Part shown: positions 24,546 to 34,752 of the stretch, piece by piece | Layout: each line of letters starts with the position of its first letter | How positions within the stretch are numbered: position 1 is the first letter of the stretch | Source: Chamaecrista fasciculata | Taxonomy: Eukaryota > Streptophyta > Magnoliopsida > Fabales > Fabaceae | NCBI GenBank assembly: GCA_003254925.1 | Contig: QANZ01044457.1 | Location: forward strand, 290,636-354,635 | Length of the DNA stretch: 64,000 nucleotides | Reading direction: 5' to 3' | Translations under genes and position numbers: made by a program | The notes under the pieces: generated by a model | What the model saw: the letters and a program-made list of their open reading frames with translations, nothing else | What the model was told of the DNA's origin: nothing | Databases searched by the model: none

Positions 24546-24989
24546 AACACACTAGGACGCCTTCAACTGTTAGTCTTCGTAGACCATAACCATCCTTAAT
24601 ACAATTTTATGATAATCATAAAAGCCCATGGACTGGGCCCAGGGGATAAGGTCCCGTGTGTCTTGATTGAATGAACCTCCTTAGTCCTTACACCTCGCTT
24701 ATATGCATATCAATTACATCTCATTATCAACCAATTTCTAATCATTTTAGGCTGCTTATGTGCACACACCCACGCCGTCGCTTACTTTTATTTATTTTAC
24801 ACTTCTTTATTTTCACATGTCATAAGAATACAATTGATACTAGTAATCTATTATCATGGTTTAATGATATTTTTAAATATGCAAAAATAAAAATAACCCA
24901 AAATATTTTCATATTGTTGCAAGATCCTTAAAAAAAAATATATATGTTNTCTTTTTATTTTTTAACTTTTAAGGAGATCCAAAATGTGG

Positions 24990-25200
24990 GAATCTAGGAA
25001 GCATGGACACTGACATGGACACGGGACACGACACGAACACGGACACAGCGACACGCTAGACTTTCAAAATTACGCGACACGACACGGCATATATTTATAT
25101 ATAAAAATAATTAAATATTCATAATTTTTAATGAAAANAATTAAAAATTCATAAATTTTTAAAATCACATATTCTGCATATATTCATACACAAGTCTAAT
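24990..25200 (-). repeat. GACACG-type repeat, partial copy C
   Basis: Contains GACACGGGACACGACACGAA followed by CGGCATATATTTATATATAA, matching the terminal part of copy B in the same orientation. It is truncated, with an N at 25138. Confidence 0.5.
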
Positions 25201-25861
25201 ATTTTACCATGCAAATTACAAATATAGACTTGAATCATAAAATAAAAAAATATGGATCAAAACCATCAAATCTCAACAGGAAACACCATACCAAAATATC
25301 GAGCATGGAAACACCGTTTAATTTCAATTTTTCAAATCCGATAAGTGGTCCCTAGACTGTTGTAGTGGTTCTCCTTAGGGACTATAATCCGCAAAGGAAA
25401 CAACAAATGAACAAATAGTGAAGAAAATTATGTGCTGCATAACCATGCAAGTCTAAACTCTAAACCATGGTATGGAAATAATTAACCTACAACCCAGCAA
25501 AAGCCCATCATGTCATGTGATGCATCAAATATGTCTTGAAACAGAAGCCTCATAACAAATGGTCAAGTTTTCCCGCCCGTAATAAATCTAGCGGGCTCAA
25601 ATTCAAGATGGATTCAGGTCATACACTACGACTTGGGTTTTGTGATTGGTTACAAGCTTTGGGCTCCCTTCTTTATTTTTTTCCTGTGTTCACGCAACAA
25701 TTAAACTTCTATCAGGCCCAAAAACCGCAAATGTTCTCTTAGGTACTCTTGCAATAGGCCCGATGGGCTAAAATTTTTATGGGCTTGAAAACATATATTT
25801 GTTTCGTTACGAAAATATAATAACAGACCCAAAAACAAAAGTATAATAATGATTTGGCCGA

Positions 25862-26390
25862 AGGGTCATTTTGGTCCTAAACTTATGCCCTAATGTTCAT
25901 TTTGGTTCATTATATTTCAAAATGTTCAAATTGGTACTAAATGTTGGCGAAATGATTTATTTTGATTCTAAATGTTGGTAAAATGTTTCATTTTGGTCTC
26001 AAATTATTGAATATGGTCATATTTTTCTCGTATTTCATTTCACGTTCAAAGGACTTGTTAAGAAGAATTCATAGCTCTAAATCGCATTCGAATTTGAAAC
26101 GAGAGAGATATGATTAACTTTGCTTGTTTGATTATGAAACGAGCGGTCTACTTTTAGGACTTAATTGACCTCGTTCGTTGACGGCCCTAATTAGATAGAG
26201 AAAGTACTCTTCGAGAATAATACATAACTCTAAACGGGTCACGTTTAAACTTGAAACAAGCAATATTCAATTGTTTAGGATCAAAATGAAACATTTTGTA
26301 AACATTTAAGACCAATTTGAATATTTTGAAACATAATAAACCAAAATAAATATTAGAACCTACATTTAGGACCAAAATGACCATATAACC
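25862..26390. mobile_element. Degenerate TTTTGGTCC inverted-repeat element
   Basis: The left arm GGTCATTTTGGTCCTAAA and the right arm, read inverted, match over about 85 bp, including CAAAAT.TTCAAATTGGT. No transposase and no clear target duplication. Same general type as 12172-12594 and 48765-49270. Confidence 0.6.
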
Positions 26391-27402
26391 TAATAATTTT
26401 ATCCTCGTAACAAAAAAAAATGGTATCCACCGTTAAATTTGAAGTAATTGCATTTTGTGGAAGTGAATGAAATCAAATACAGATCCTAGCATGCTTCAGA
26501 ATCAGACATAACCCGTAACGGAACAAGTCCTAAAATTCCAATTTCTATTGAAAAAACAAAAAGAAAAATCCTTGAATTCAACGTTCGGGAGCTTATAAAT
26601 GCCGGTTGTGTAATGTGCTAACTACTCCAACGAGGACGTCAAAGTATAGACAAAACGAGACCCTTCATTACTTTCTATATAGGATTGTTAAATTATTATA
26701 TATTAGGCTATTTGTGTTTGTTTGCAACCTGTTCGTCCTTTTAAGTTTTAAACATTTTCCCACTTTCTATATTCTATGTTTTTCCCCTGTGAGACTCACT
26801 ATTGACATTTGACGGTAATAAATTCACACTTTCACTTAGTCTATGCTTGACCCAACCTCTCAAGGCTGAAGCTGGAAGGTCGTCGTTAGAGTACAAGTTA
26901 TATTTGAGATTGTCAACCTCAATAGTCAATACCACCCCCTCTGTAATTTATTTACGTATGTGGTCCCTTTTCTTCTCCTTCTTCCTCCTCCGTGGCTCAC
27001 GTATTCCATTGACAAAGTGTGAAACACCAGGTCGTGTAATAACTAGTCTGTGTAAAATTGTATTGAGGATTGAGATAAGCTTTAGAGTTAGGTTTGGGAT
27101 GCCAACACTCTAATAAACTCTTTAACTCAAAGTCATAAAGTCATAACTGTTGACCATATAACATTCACTTGTTCAAAGATAATATAAAACCATTTTCAAT
27201 TTGGAAATTTTGTAGAAAATAACCAAAACCCAAGAAATAGCCAAGCTGTTTCGTGCTGTTTCCCCTCCTTTGCTCCGATGGCTTAGTATCCATCCGCAAA
27301 TCCTTGCGTTTCTTTCCTACATGACGATTTCAATTTCAACTTCAACCTTTCACACCACCTTCTTCTTCTTCTTCTCCCTTACTCTTCTCTCTACCTCCTC
27401 AA

Positions 27403-30400
27403 ATGCCTGTTTCTCGCAAATCATCATCATCCTCTTCGATCAAATCAACTACTCCTACGTCTTCCCCTAATTCTCCTTCTGCTCATGCCAATCCCAATGC
27501 CAATGCCGGTAATTTTCTCCACAGAAGGGGTCAGTCACTTCTCCACCAGCGCCGTCTTACGCGGCAGAGCAAGCTCCGTTACCTCAGCGATTACGATGTC
27601 GGCTTGCGCTTTTCCGACGATTCTTCCTCGCCGGCGTCGCCTCACTGTTCTCTTCACTCTCGCTCATCCGGCGGTTCCGATCACTGGTCCTCCTCTGCTA
27701 TACCGCAACCTCTTCCGCTTCCAGAATCGCCGTTGACTCACCGGCCGGAGTCAACCGCTCCAAATTCCGGTCAGCTTCACCTCGGATCTCCTTCCGTAGA
27801 ACATCCGCCCTTTGCTTTCGGCAGGTAACACTAATTTAGGGTTGTAAATATTCGGTTACTTTGATCATATCTCTGAGCCGATTGTTGTATGGAACTGATA
27901 TTTTCGAATTTTCTTTATGTTCAAGGTCTTGCTTGTTCTTGATTGCCATTAATACAATCAACTCCTAGTGGAGCTTACGCAGCAGTATAAATTAGGCAAC
28001 AAATTGATTTGTAGTGTTTTTTTTTCCTTTCTTTTCACTATTATCAGGAAGACAACGGATCACGAGGCAATCGCAAATATAAGGTGTTCAAGCAATTTGG
28101 GTAAATCCTCTGGTGATTCAATAGTTGAAAAAGCACAAAATAATTTGAGAGTTAATATCCCAGGACCAAGTTTCTTGGCAGGTAGTTTCACTTTCTCCGC
28201 TCTTTTTGTTTTTTGGCCGAACTTTCTCCACTTTTGTTGCATTTCAAAAAGTTGAACATTGGAGACCCTTCTCTTTCTTATTTCGCTGTTAATGCAGGCC
28301 ATAGTTCATGCAAAGATCCTAAGGTACTCTCTCATGATATTGACTTTGAAAGTATTTACAACTCGAGGTTGCGTGGTGCTGCCAAGAGTGCTCCTACAAG
28401 TCCACGTAGATCAAGCAATGTAGATTTGTTTGGTCCTTTCATCACTAAATCTCAAGAATTTCATGACAACCGTGTCAGTCATTCTTTAAAAGTGTCACCA
28501 TATTTGGCTGTTCAAAGTCCAGACCGTTCTTTCCATAGCCCAGGGAACCATAGTCCTTACCGCAATACTAAAATTCAAGATGGATCTCAGAACCATAATT
28601 TCTTTTCCAGGGTGTGGCCAGAAAATAACCACGTTGATGCACATCCTTTGCCCCTTCCGCCTAGAGCTTCACCATCAGCACAATTATCTGTGCAGAGTCA
28701 GTCAAGTGGCATACATCACTCTACTGAAAATCCACCTTCAATGAAAGGTCAATGGCAGAAAGGAAAACTTATTGGACGCGGCACATTTGGAAGTGTCTTT
28801 CATGCAACCAACCTGTATGCAATTTTTTCAATTTTTCTGCTGGCTTGATTGGTGGCTACTGGCTACTCATAGCTAGTATCTGCTTTAAATTATGTCTTTT
28901 CTTTGGTTTACTCATGTGCATTCTTTTTCACCTAACAGAGAAACAGGAGCCTCATGTGCAATGAAGGAGGTGGATCTCATTCCTGATGACCCTAAATATG
29001 CTGAGTTTTTGAAGCAACTGGAGCAGGTTATTCTCTAAAATAAATTCTATTTATTTTGTCTAGAAGCATGGCTACCATTATTGAAGAAAATAATATTTAG
29101 ACAACGGGAAAAATATAAATCCCATTGATCAACTCCACAGCTAACACCGTTAGATTGCCCCCCTTTGCCACACATTTGACATTTATTGGCAATCAACAAT
29201 CTATTATGTCATGGATCAATTATTCCAAACGTTTAAGTGTTATGAGAAGACCTAGAATTGGCGTAATATCTCTAACACTCACCATAATTGAAAATCTGTT
29301 TTGGGCTTGAGGCACAAACCCATCCTGATTTGTATTGAAATTTGTTTTAACTAGAAATGTAAGTGTGGGAAGGATTGGACTCTTGACTATTGGATCACAA
29401 TAGGTAAATAACTCTTAACAAATTAGCACTCCTGGTAACTGCTTATTTGATTTACTGCATGATCTAATGTCATAATTGTTCAATATCTGTTACTCAACGA
29501 TAGTTTGATAATTTAATTCGAACTCCTAAAGATTAGTGTTTTGGTCATGATCTTGTCATCGGCATTAATTTGTTTTCATCGTCCATTCTTGTTAAAGGTT
29601 TTTCTCTGTTATTGTATGTGTTTATCATATTTCTCATAATTATTATGAAGGATCTAAAATTTGCTGTTTGTGTATAAAAAAAAACACAGGGCCGAACACA
29701 GTAAGTAGAAGTTAGACTGCTAGATTTGTAGCAAAGTGGCATTCTGTACTAGTATTTGTTTTCGTTTATAACATGTGATCACACATACAAAAGGTTACAA
29801 GAAGTGCCTTATCACCCAGATTTGTTTTCTGACTGATGGGGAAAGTTAGAAACTACTTTTTTTCAATAAAAATTTGCGCATGCACACATAAGGTTTTCAT
29901 GATGAGCATTAACACCGTATGTGTTTTCTAGCTAGCATAGAAGCTAAGTTATTGCAATCAACTGCACTGTCAGTGCAGTTGCTTCAAAAGTTTGAATTCT
30001 TTTGTGCACTGTGATATCTTTACACTTTTTACTCATTGAAAGGTATTTTGGCTGTTGTGTAACTTGTGTTATTGTTCGTTGTTTCAGGAAATCAAAATTC
30101 TTCGTCACCTACACCATCCAAATATTGTGCAGTATTATGGGAGTGAGATAGTGAGTTATTCTTTGGTTCTTGTTTTACATATACTACAAAGTCTAATGAT
30201 AAGTTTAAGGGCCTTTGTGATTGTAAATTAGCTATGACATTTTAAAATTTCTTTGTTTTCAGATTGATGATCGCTTGTGCATATATATGGAGTTTGTTCA
30301 TCCTGGATCGATTGATAAATTTGTGCGTGCAAATTATGAAGCCATGACAGAATCTGTTGTACGCAATTTTACAAGGCATATTCTCTCAGGCTTGGCTTAC

Positions 30401-32356
30401 TTGCATAGTACCAAAACTATCCACAGGTAACTAGATTAAAGAAACTGACCTGATTTAAACTCTGTGAATGGCTATCAATTTGTATATCCTGAGATCTGTA
30501 ATTTGACAAATGATAAAAAGGGAGCTGGGTAAAAAAATTAAATCTTAACTCTTTCAATGTATAGAACTACAGATAATGTGGAACTTTTTTCTTGTTATGC
30601 GTAGCCAGTTGTCCGGAAAAGGACATTCTTATGTTGGATTTCTCAACAATTAGGTGGAATTGGCATTTCTGTATTCAGCTGATGTTTGGTAAAATGGATG
30701 ATTTTTCTCTTTAGGGATATCAAAGGTGCAAATTTACTTGTTGATGCATCAGGCATAGTCAAGCTCGCTGATTTTGGGATGGCAAAAGTAGTAAGTTTTC
30801 TTCTTCCATAATCTTGGCAGGTGTTAATTTTTGTAATATTTAAATTTTTATTGAAGTCAATCAGTCAGCATCTTCTTTTTTCATGCCATCCTAAGTCGTA
30901 CCATCTGATTGATTTGCTTTTTCCAGCTATCAGGGAAGTCATATGAACTTTCTTTGAAGGGCAGTCCATACTGGATGGCTCCTGAGGTATTTTATTGCTT
31001 GAATCATCTACGAAGTTTTAGAGGGTCAAGGAATGTCCTTTTTTACTGTGATTTGTCCTTTGAAGGTCATGAAGGCTGCCATGATGAGAGATGACAACCC
31101 TGATCTTGCCTATGCTGTTGATATCTGGAGCTTAGGGTGCACAATTATAGAAATGCTGACAGGAAAACCTCCTTGGAGCGAGTATGAAGGGGTAAGCACC
31201 TTATTATTTCTCGTTACTCATCACAATAAATGTCGGTGCTCATTATTTTTGTAGGTTTACTATAAGATTGATAAACTTGATATTGATCTAGCTTGAAATG
31301 ATCATTCTCCTTGAGAAAACGACAAAAGAGAGCACTATTTATGCTCTATATTCAAGTTCTTCATGCTTTGCGAATTAAGGGTAAATTGTAAATTGTACGG
31401 TTTTTCCTTGCTTAACACTATAAATCATTCTGTAGATTCTGCTTATCTTTTATATCTAAGCAAAGCATTTGAACGTTCTTTGAAATTCCAATTCGAGCAC
31501 TCCATGAGTGTGGCTTTTGTACATGTTAACCTAATAACCTAATTGAATTCTGTGAATTAGCCCCAAGCCATGTTCAAGGTACTACACAGTTCACCATCTA
31601 TACCGGAAACATTGTCTCCAGCCGGCAAGGATTTTCTTCAGAAATGTTTTGAAAGGGATCCAGCAAATCGACCATCGGCTGCTAAGCTTCTTGAGCATGC
31701 GTTTGTGCAAAATTTGCATGATCAGGATATTTCAGATCGCCCGCAATTGTGTCGTAGGAGAGACTCTGGAGTAAGTGCTGATTATATTATACTCATAGGA
31801 AAAAGATGTGCCATGGCACATGTGGGGTGGCTGATATGTTGTCATATTTTCTGTACTGTGTAGGATGAATCGCGTAGTCCCCAAGACCCCTCTAAACATA
31901 ACCGTGATGTAACTCCAGCCTCCGTGGGAACAAGGATCATGAACAAAATCCAGAAATTAATGGGGTAATATTTCGTCACTATTGGCATTATGAATGGAAT
32001 GCTGAATAAAGTTTGATAATGATCGATAGTCATTCTGTTGTTGTTTCCCTTTTGCTTTTGACAGTGATGCTTCTTCCCAACAATATAATGCTGAGGCTTC
32101 TAATTATATTACATCTCATAACTCTCCTTACTCTCTGCCAGAAGCTAACACTCGTCAGTGTTCCTTGAAACCCAGTACCTCCAGTTTCATTTCTGCTTCA
32201 AATTCCAGCAAAAATCAAGCATTACCCATCTTTGAAGCTGAGCTATCATGCCTTGCTGATTCTATGTCTTCTGAAGCTGCGGTTGCCTTAGCTGGCATTC
32301 AAAAGCTGCTCCTTCGTGGTGTTGCAACAAATATATCAATATCTAAATTGCGGTGA
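27403..32356 (+). CDS. MAPKKK5: MAP kinase kinase kinase 5-like (YODA subfamily)
   Basis: Twelve exons: 27403-27824, 28048-28181, 28298-28814, 28939-29026, 30088-30150, 30263-30426, 30715-30790, 30927-30986, 31066-31191, 31561-31770, 31864-31964 and 32065-32356, giving about 750 aa. The long Ser/Pro-rich N-terminus (RRLTRQSKLRYLSD early) precedes HPLPLPP and the kinase domain at about 338-599. There LIGRGTFGSVF is the glycine loop, CAMKEVDL holds the ATP-binding Lys, HRDIKGANLL the catalytic loop (about 462), DFGMAK the magnesium loop (about 482) and KGSPYWMAPE the activation segment and P+1 loop. The C-terminal tail is Ser-rich. By family knowledge such MEKK-type kinases phosphorylate MKK4/5 in immune or developmental cascades. 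All catalytic residues are present. ATG 27403 is the first in-frame start. Confidence 0.93.
29959..29981. other. Perfect short palindrome in MAPKKK intron 4
   Basis: Arms CAACTGCACTG and its exact complement flank one T. The stem is 11 bp with almost no loop. It is too short for a microRNA precursor. It may be a transposon footprint or a protein-binding palindrome. Confidence 0.6.
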
Positions 32357-32439
32357 CTTCTTTATTTTTTACTTGTACTAATTCATAAATTTGTATATAG
32401 TAGTAAGCCTATGCTCCCATGACAAGTTGACGTGTATCT

Positions 32440-32491
32440 ATGCCTGTATTACTATTTTATATCCAAAAACAAAAAAATGTCTGTATTACTA
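32440..32491 (+). mobile_element. Micro-retroposition footprint 2
   Basis: ATGCCTGTATTACTA (32440-32454) recurs as ATGTCTGTATTACTA (32477-32491), 14 of 15 matching. Between are 22 nt ending TATATCCAAAAACAAAAAA. It lies 84 bp beyond the MAPKKK stop codon, probably in the 3' UTR. Confidence 0.75.
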
Positions 32492-33036
32492 ATTTACTGT
32501 TACTGATATTTTTTTATGCTAAATTATTATTTTATTTCTTCTACTTTCCCCTCTTTTTCCTTTTATACTCGTCTTGCTTAAACTTTTTGACTTGTGTTGT
32601 TTTTCTGTTTTTCATTTTAGAAAATATGATTACATTCATCAAACTGTATAAAGTAAACAAATTTTATTTAATCATCAAAGAAAAAAATATTTCTATTTAA
32701 TTACAATTAATTATCACAGTGGAATTGGTTTATATGATAAATGATTTGGTATTATTTAAATAAAGTTATGAATACAAAATCTTATGAACGGAAATATTTT
32801 TAATTTTTATTTTTTAAAGTTAAATACTTTAGATTCTAATTTTGTTTCTTAAATTTGATTAGTTTTATTCTAATGTCCTTTTTAAATTCAGTTAAGATTT
32901 TTAAACACTTAGCACCATCAATATATAAATTATGTATAATAATTAAGCGTTAGTAGTTCACTTAAAACTTTTTATTAATTGGATCATTTAAATTAAATTT
33001 TTATAGAAGTTTAATAAAACTTATTTATATATAAAC
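32492..33036. other. Intergenic, AT-rich
   Basis: AT-rich DNA between the MAPKKK gene and the LINE relic. No gene or clear repeat was recognised. Confidence 0.6.
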
Positions 33037-33079
33037 AAAGAATGTTGAGATATTTTCGGCCAAAAAAAAAGAATGTTGA
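33037..33079 (+). mobile_element. Micro-retroposition footprint 3
   Basis: AAAGAATGTTGA occurs at 33037-33048 and 33068-33079 and flanks 19 nt: GATATTTTCGGCC plus A-run. The second copy overlaps the first bases of the LINE open frame, so the insertion probably landed at the truncated 5' edge of that relic. Confidence 0.7.
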
Positions 33080-33971
33080 TAGGATGATTAGTCTTAAAGC
33101 TTTGGAAAGTAAGGTTCAAAATATGTGGGCTAGGAATGGTTTTGTGACTGTTGTAGATATTCCTAATGACTTCTTTGTTGCTACTTTTACTAATGAGAAG
33201 GACTACATTTTGCTCTAGAGGGGGGGCCTTGGATGATTTATGATCACTACTTGATGGTGAGGACTTGGGATAGTGAATTTAATCCTTGGAGTGCTTCTGT
33301 GGAAAGGTTGTTGGTTTGGGTGAGGTTTCCTGATTTACCAATTCAATATTGTGATATTAAAGTGCTGGAAGTGTTTGGTAATAGAATTGGGAAGGTCGTC
33401 AAGGTTGACATGAACACGACTCAGTTGAGCAGAGGGAAGTTTGCTAGGATGTGTGTTGAAGTGGACTTGAGCAAACCTTTGCTCCCGGTCTACATTATTA
33501 AGGGCAAGGAGCTTAGGGTGGAGTATGAGGGGCTGCATTCTCTTTGTTTCTTTTGTGGTAAGTTTAGGCATGTTTGCTCTAACTGTCCAGATAAGAGAGT
33601 AGCTGAGGAGGCGAACCTAAATGAGAGTAACAATGCTGAAGTGAAGAAGGATGGTACTGCAGGGGAAGTGTTTGGGCCTTGGACTCTGGTGAAGAAGAAC
33701 AGAAGGAAGCCCCTATTGCCACTAAGAGGTCTCCACAGGGTACTAAAAGCAGTAATACAGCTAGTGGGAAGTCTCATGGGTCCAGGTTTGCTGATCTTCT
33801 GGCCGGTATGGGCTTCGACTTGGGCCATAGGAAGGAGATTTGAGCTAATCCGCCAGAGAGTGTGAGACTTGTACTTTTGGAGGATCGCATGGGCACGGGG
33901 TTGCCCAGGGGAGTGTAGTCTTCTTGTTGCTTTTGTTTTGACTGTTAAGCCCCTTTGGTTTACCAAAAAAA
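33071..33971 (+). pseudogene. LINE ORF1 relic (DUF4283 and zinc knuckle)
   Basis: The translated region reads RMISLKALESKVQNMW, then FFVATFTNEKDY, then after a one-base shift near 33215 FALEGGPWMIYDHYL, MVRTWDSEFNPW, LLVWVRFPDLPIQY and a knuckle CFFCGKFRHVCSNC. These are DUF4283 and CX2CX4HX4C features of plant L1-type LINE ORF1. No reverse transcriptase follows; the coding part decays after about 33720. The unit ends in TTTACC plus an A-run at 33964-33971, a plausible LINE 3' end. It is 5'-truncated, frameshifted and internally deleted. Confidence 0.8.
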
Positions 33972-34752
33972 ACAGCTTTGTAAAGTCACGTCCTAAAAAG
34001 TATTTAAAGTCCTAAAAAGTATTTTTAAATAGCACCAGAAATACTGTTGATTTATTAAAGGATTAGATTTATATAAAAAATTTCATTATCTTTATTATTC
34101 TTTTTTAATAAAATAAGACAACTCATAAATTTTTTTTTATGAATATTGAATAATCATATAAAAAGAAAATATAAAGATAATGTTTTTTCACAATTGATTG
34201 TAAAAGAAAATATTTAAATAAAACTGGTTATTAAAAAATTTTACGAGTTGTGAAAAATGAGTATTTTTTATGAAAAATTTTTATGGATTGACTTTTTATA
34301 AAAAGAAAAAATAAAGACACAATATTTAAAAACTATCCCCAACGTTTTCGCATTCTTTTGTTTTTCGGCCACGAATAGTTTTCGCACTAAATTCTGGCAA
34401 AAAAAAAAAAGTTTTCGCACTAAACTGCAATAAAAAAATGAAAAACTTATAAAATTCAGATTTGGGCCGTGAGTATGTTGCTGAAGAGCCCATCTGAAAA
34501 TTTCATCATCCTCCATTTTCGACCAAAAATATTCTTCTCCTACTAGACCCGGTTCGTCAGAGTTTCTTCGGCCGAATCCGGTTCGTTGTTTTGCCTCCAT
34601 CAAGAAAATTTTCAATCCCACTGCTCATCTCATCACTGCGAAATTTTATTCTGTTCTTTTTAGTTTTCATTACATTTGTTTTTGAATCTCCAGGGAAGCA
34701 ACTTCCTTTACTCAACGCAAGTTTTTGCTAAATCAGAGTTTCAGTTTAGAAG
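33972..34752. other. Intergenic and upstream of the GCP5 gene
   Basis: AT-rich; contains micro-insertion 4 (34377-34424). From about 34450 the base composition changes to what looks like promoter and 5' UTR of the gamma-tubulin complex gene. The minus-strand open frame there has no recognisable motif. Confidence 0.5.
34377..34424 (+). mobile_element. Micro-retroposition footprint 4
   Basis: A perfect 15-bp repeat AGTTTTCGCACTAAA at 34377-34391 and 34410-34424 flanks 18 nt: TTCTGGC followed only by A. One of the cleanest members of the set. Confidence 0.85.

Larger units (their letters stand above)
20572..27402. other. Large gene-free, repeat-rich interval
   Basis: About 6.8 kb between the divergent ADR1-like and MAPKKK genes. 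It holds the GACACG-type repeats, a hAT-like element and a TTTTGGTCC element listed separately, single N at 24949 and 25138, and long AT tracts. Between about 21780 and 22160 there are two diverged copies of an AT-rich motif (compare ATTATGACTCGATC with ATTATAACTCAATC). No coding motif was recognised. The last 100-200 bases, CTT-rich, are probably the MAPKKK 5' UTR. Confidence 0.6.

Noticed and set aside
29940-30000. microRNA precursor at the MAPKKK intron palindrome
   Set aside because: The stem is 11 bp with a 1-nt loop, far too short for a precursor.
34268-34621. Minus-strand open frame upstream of the GCP5 gene
   Set aside because: No motif, low-complexity composition, and it lies across a micro-insertion and the promoter region.
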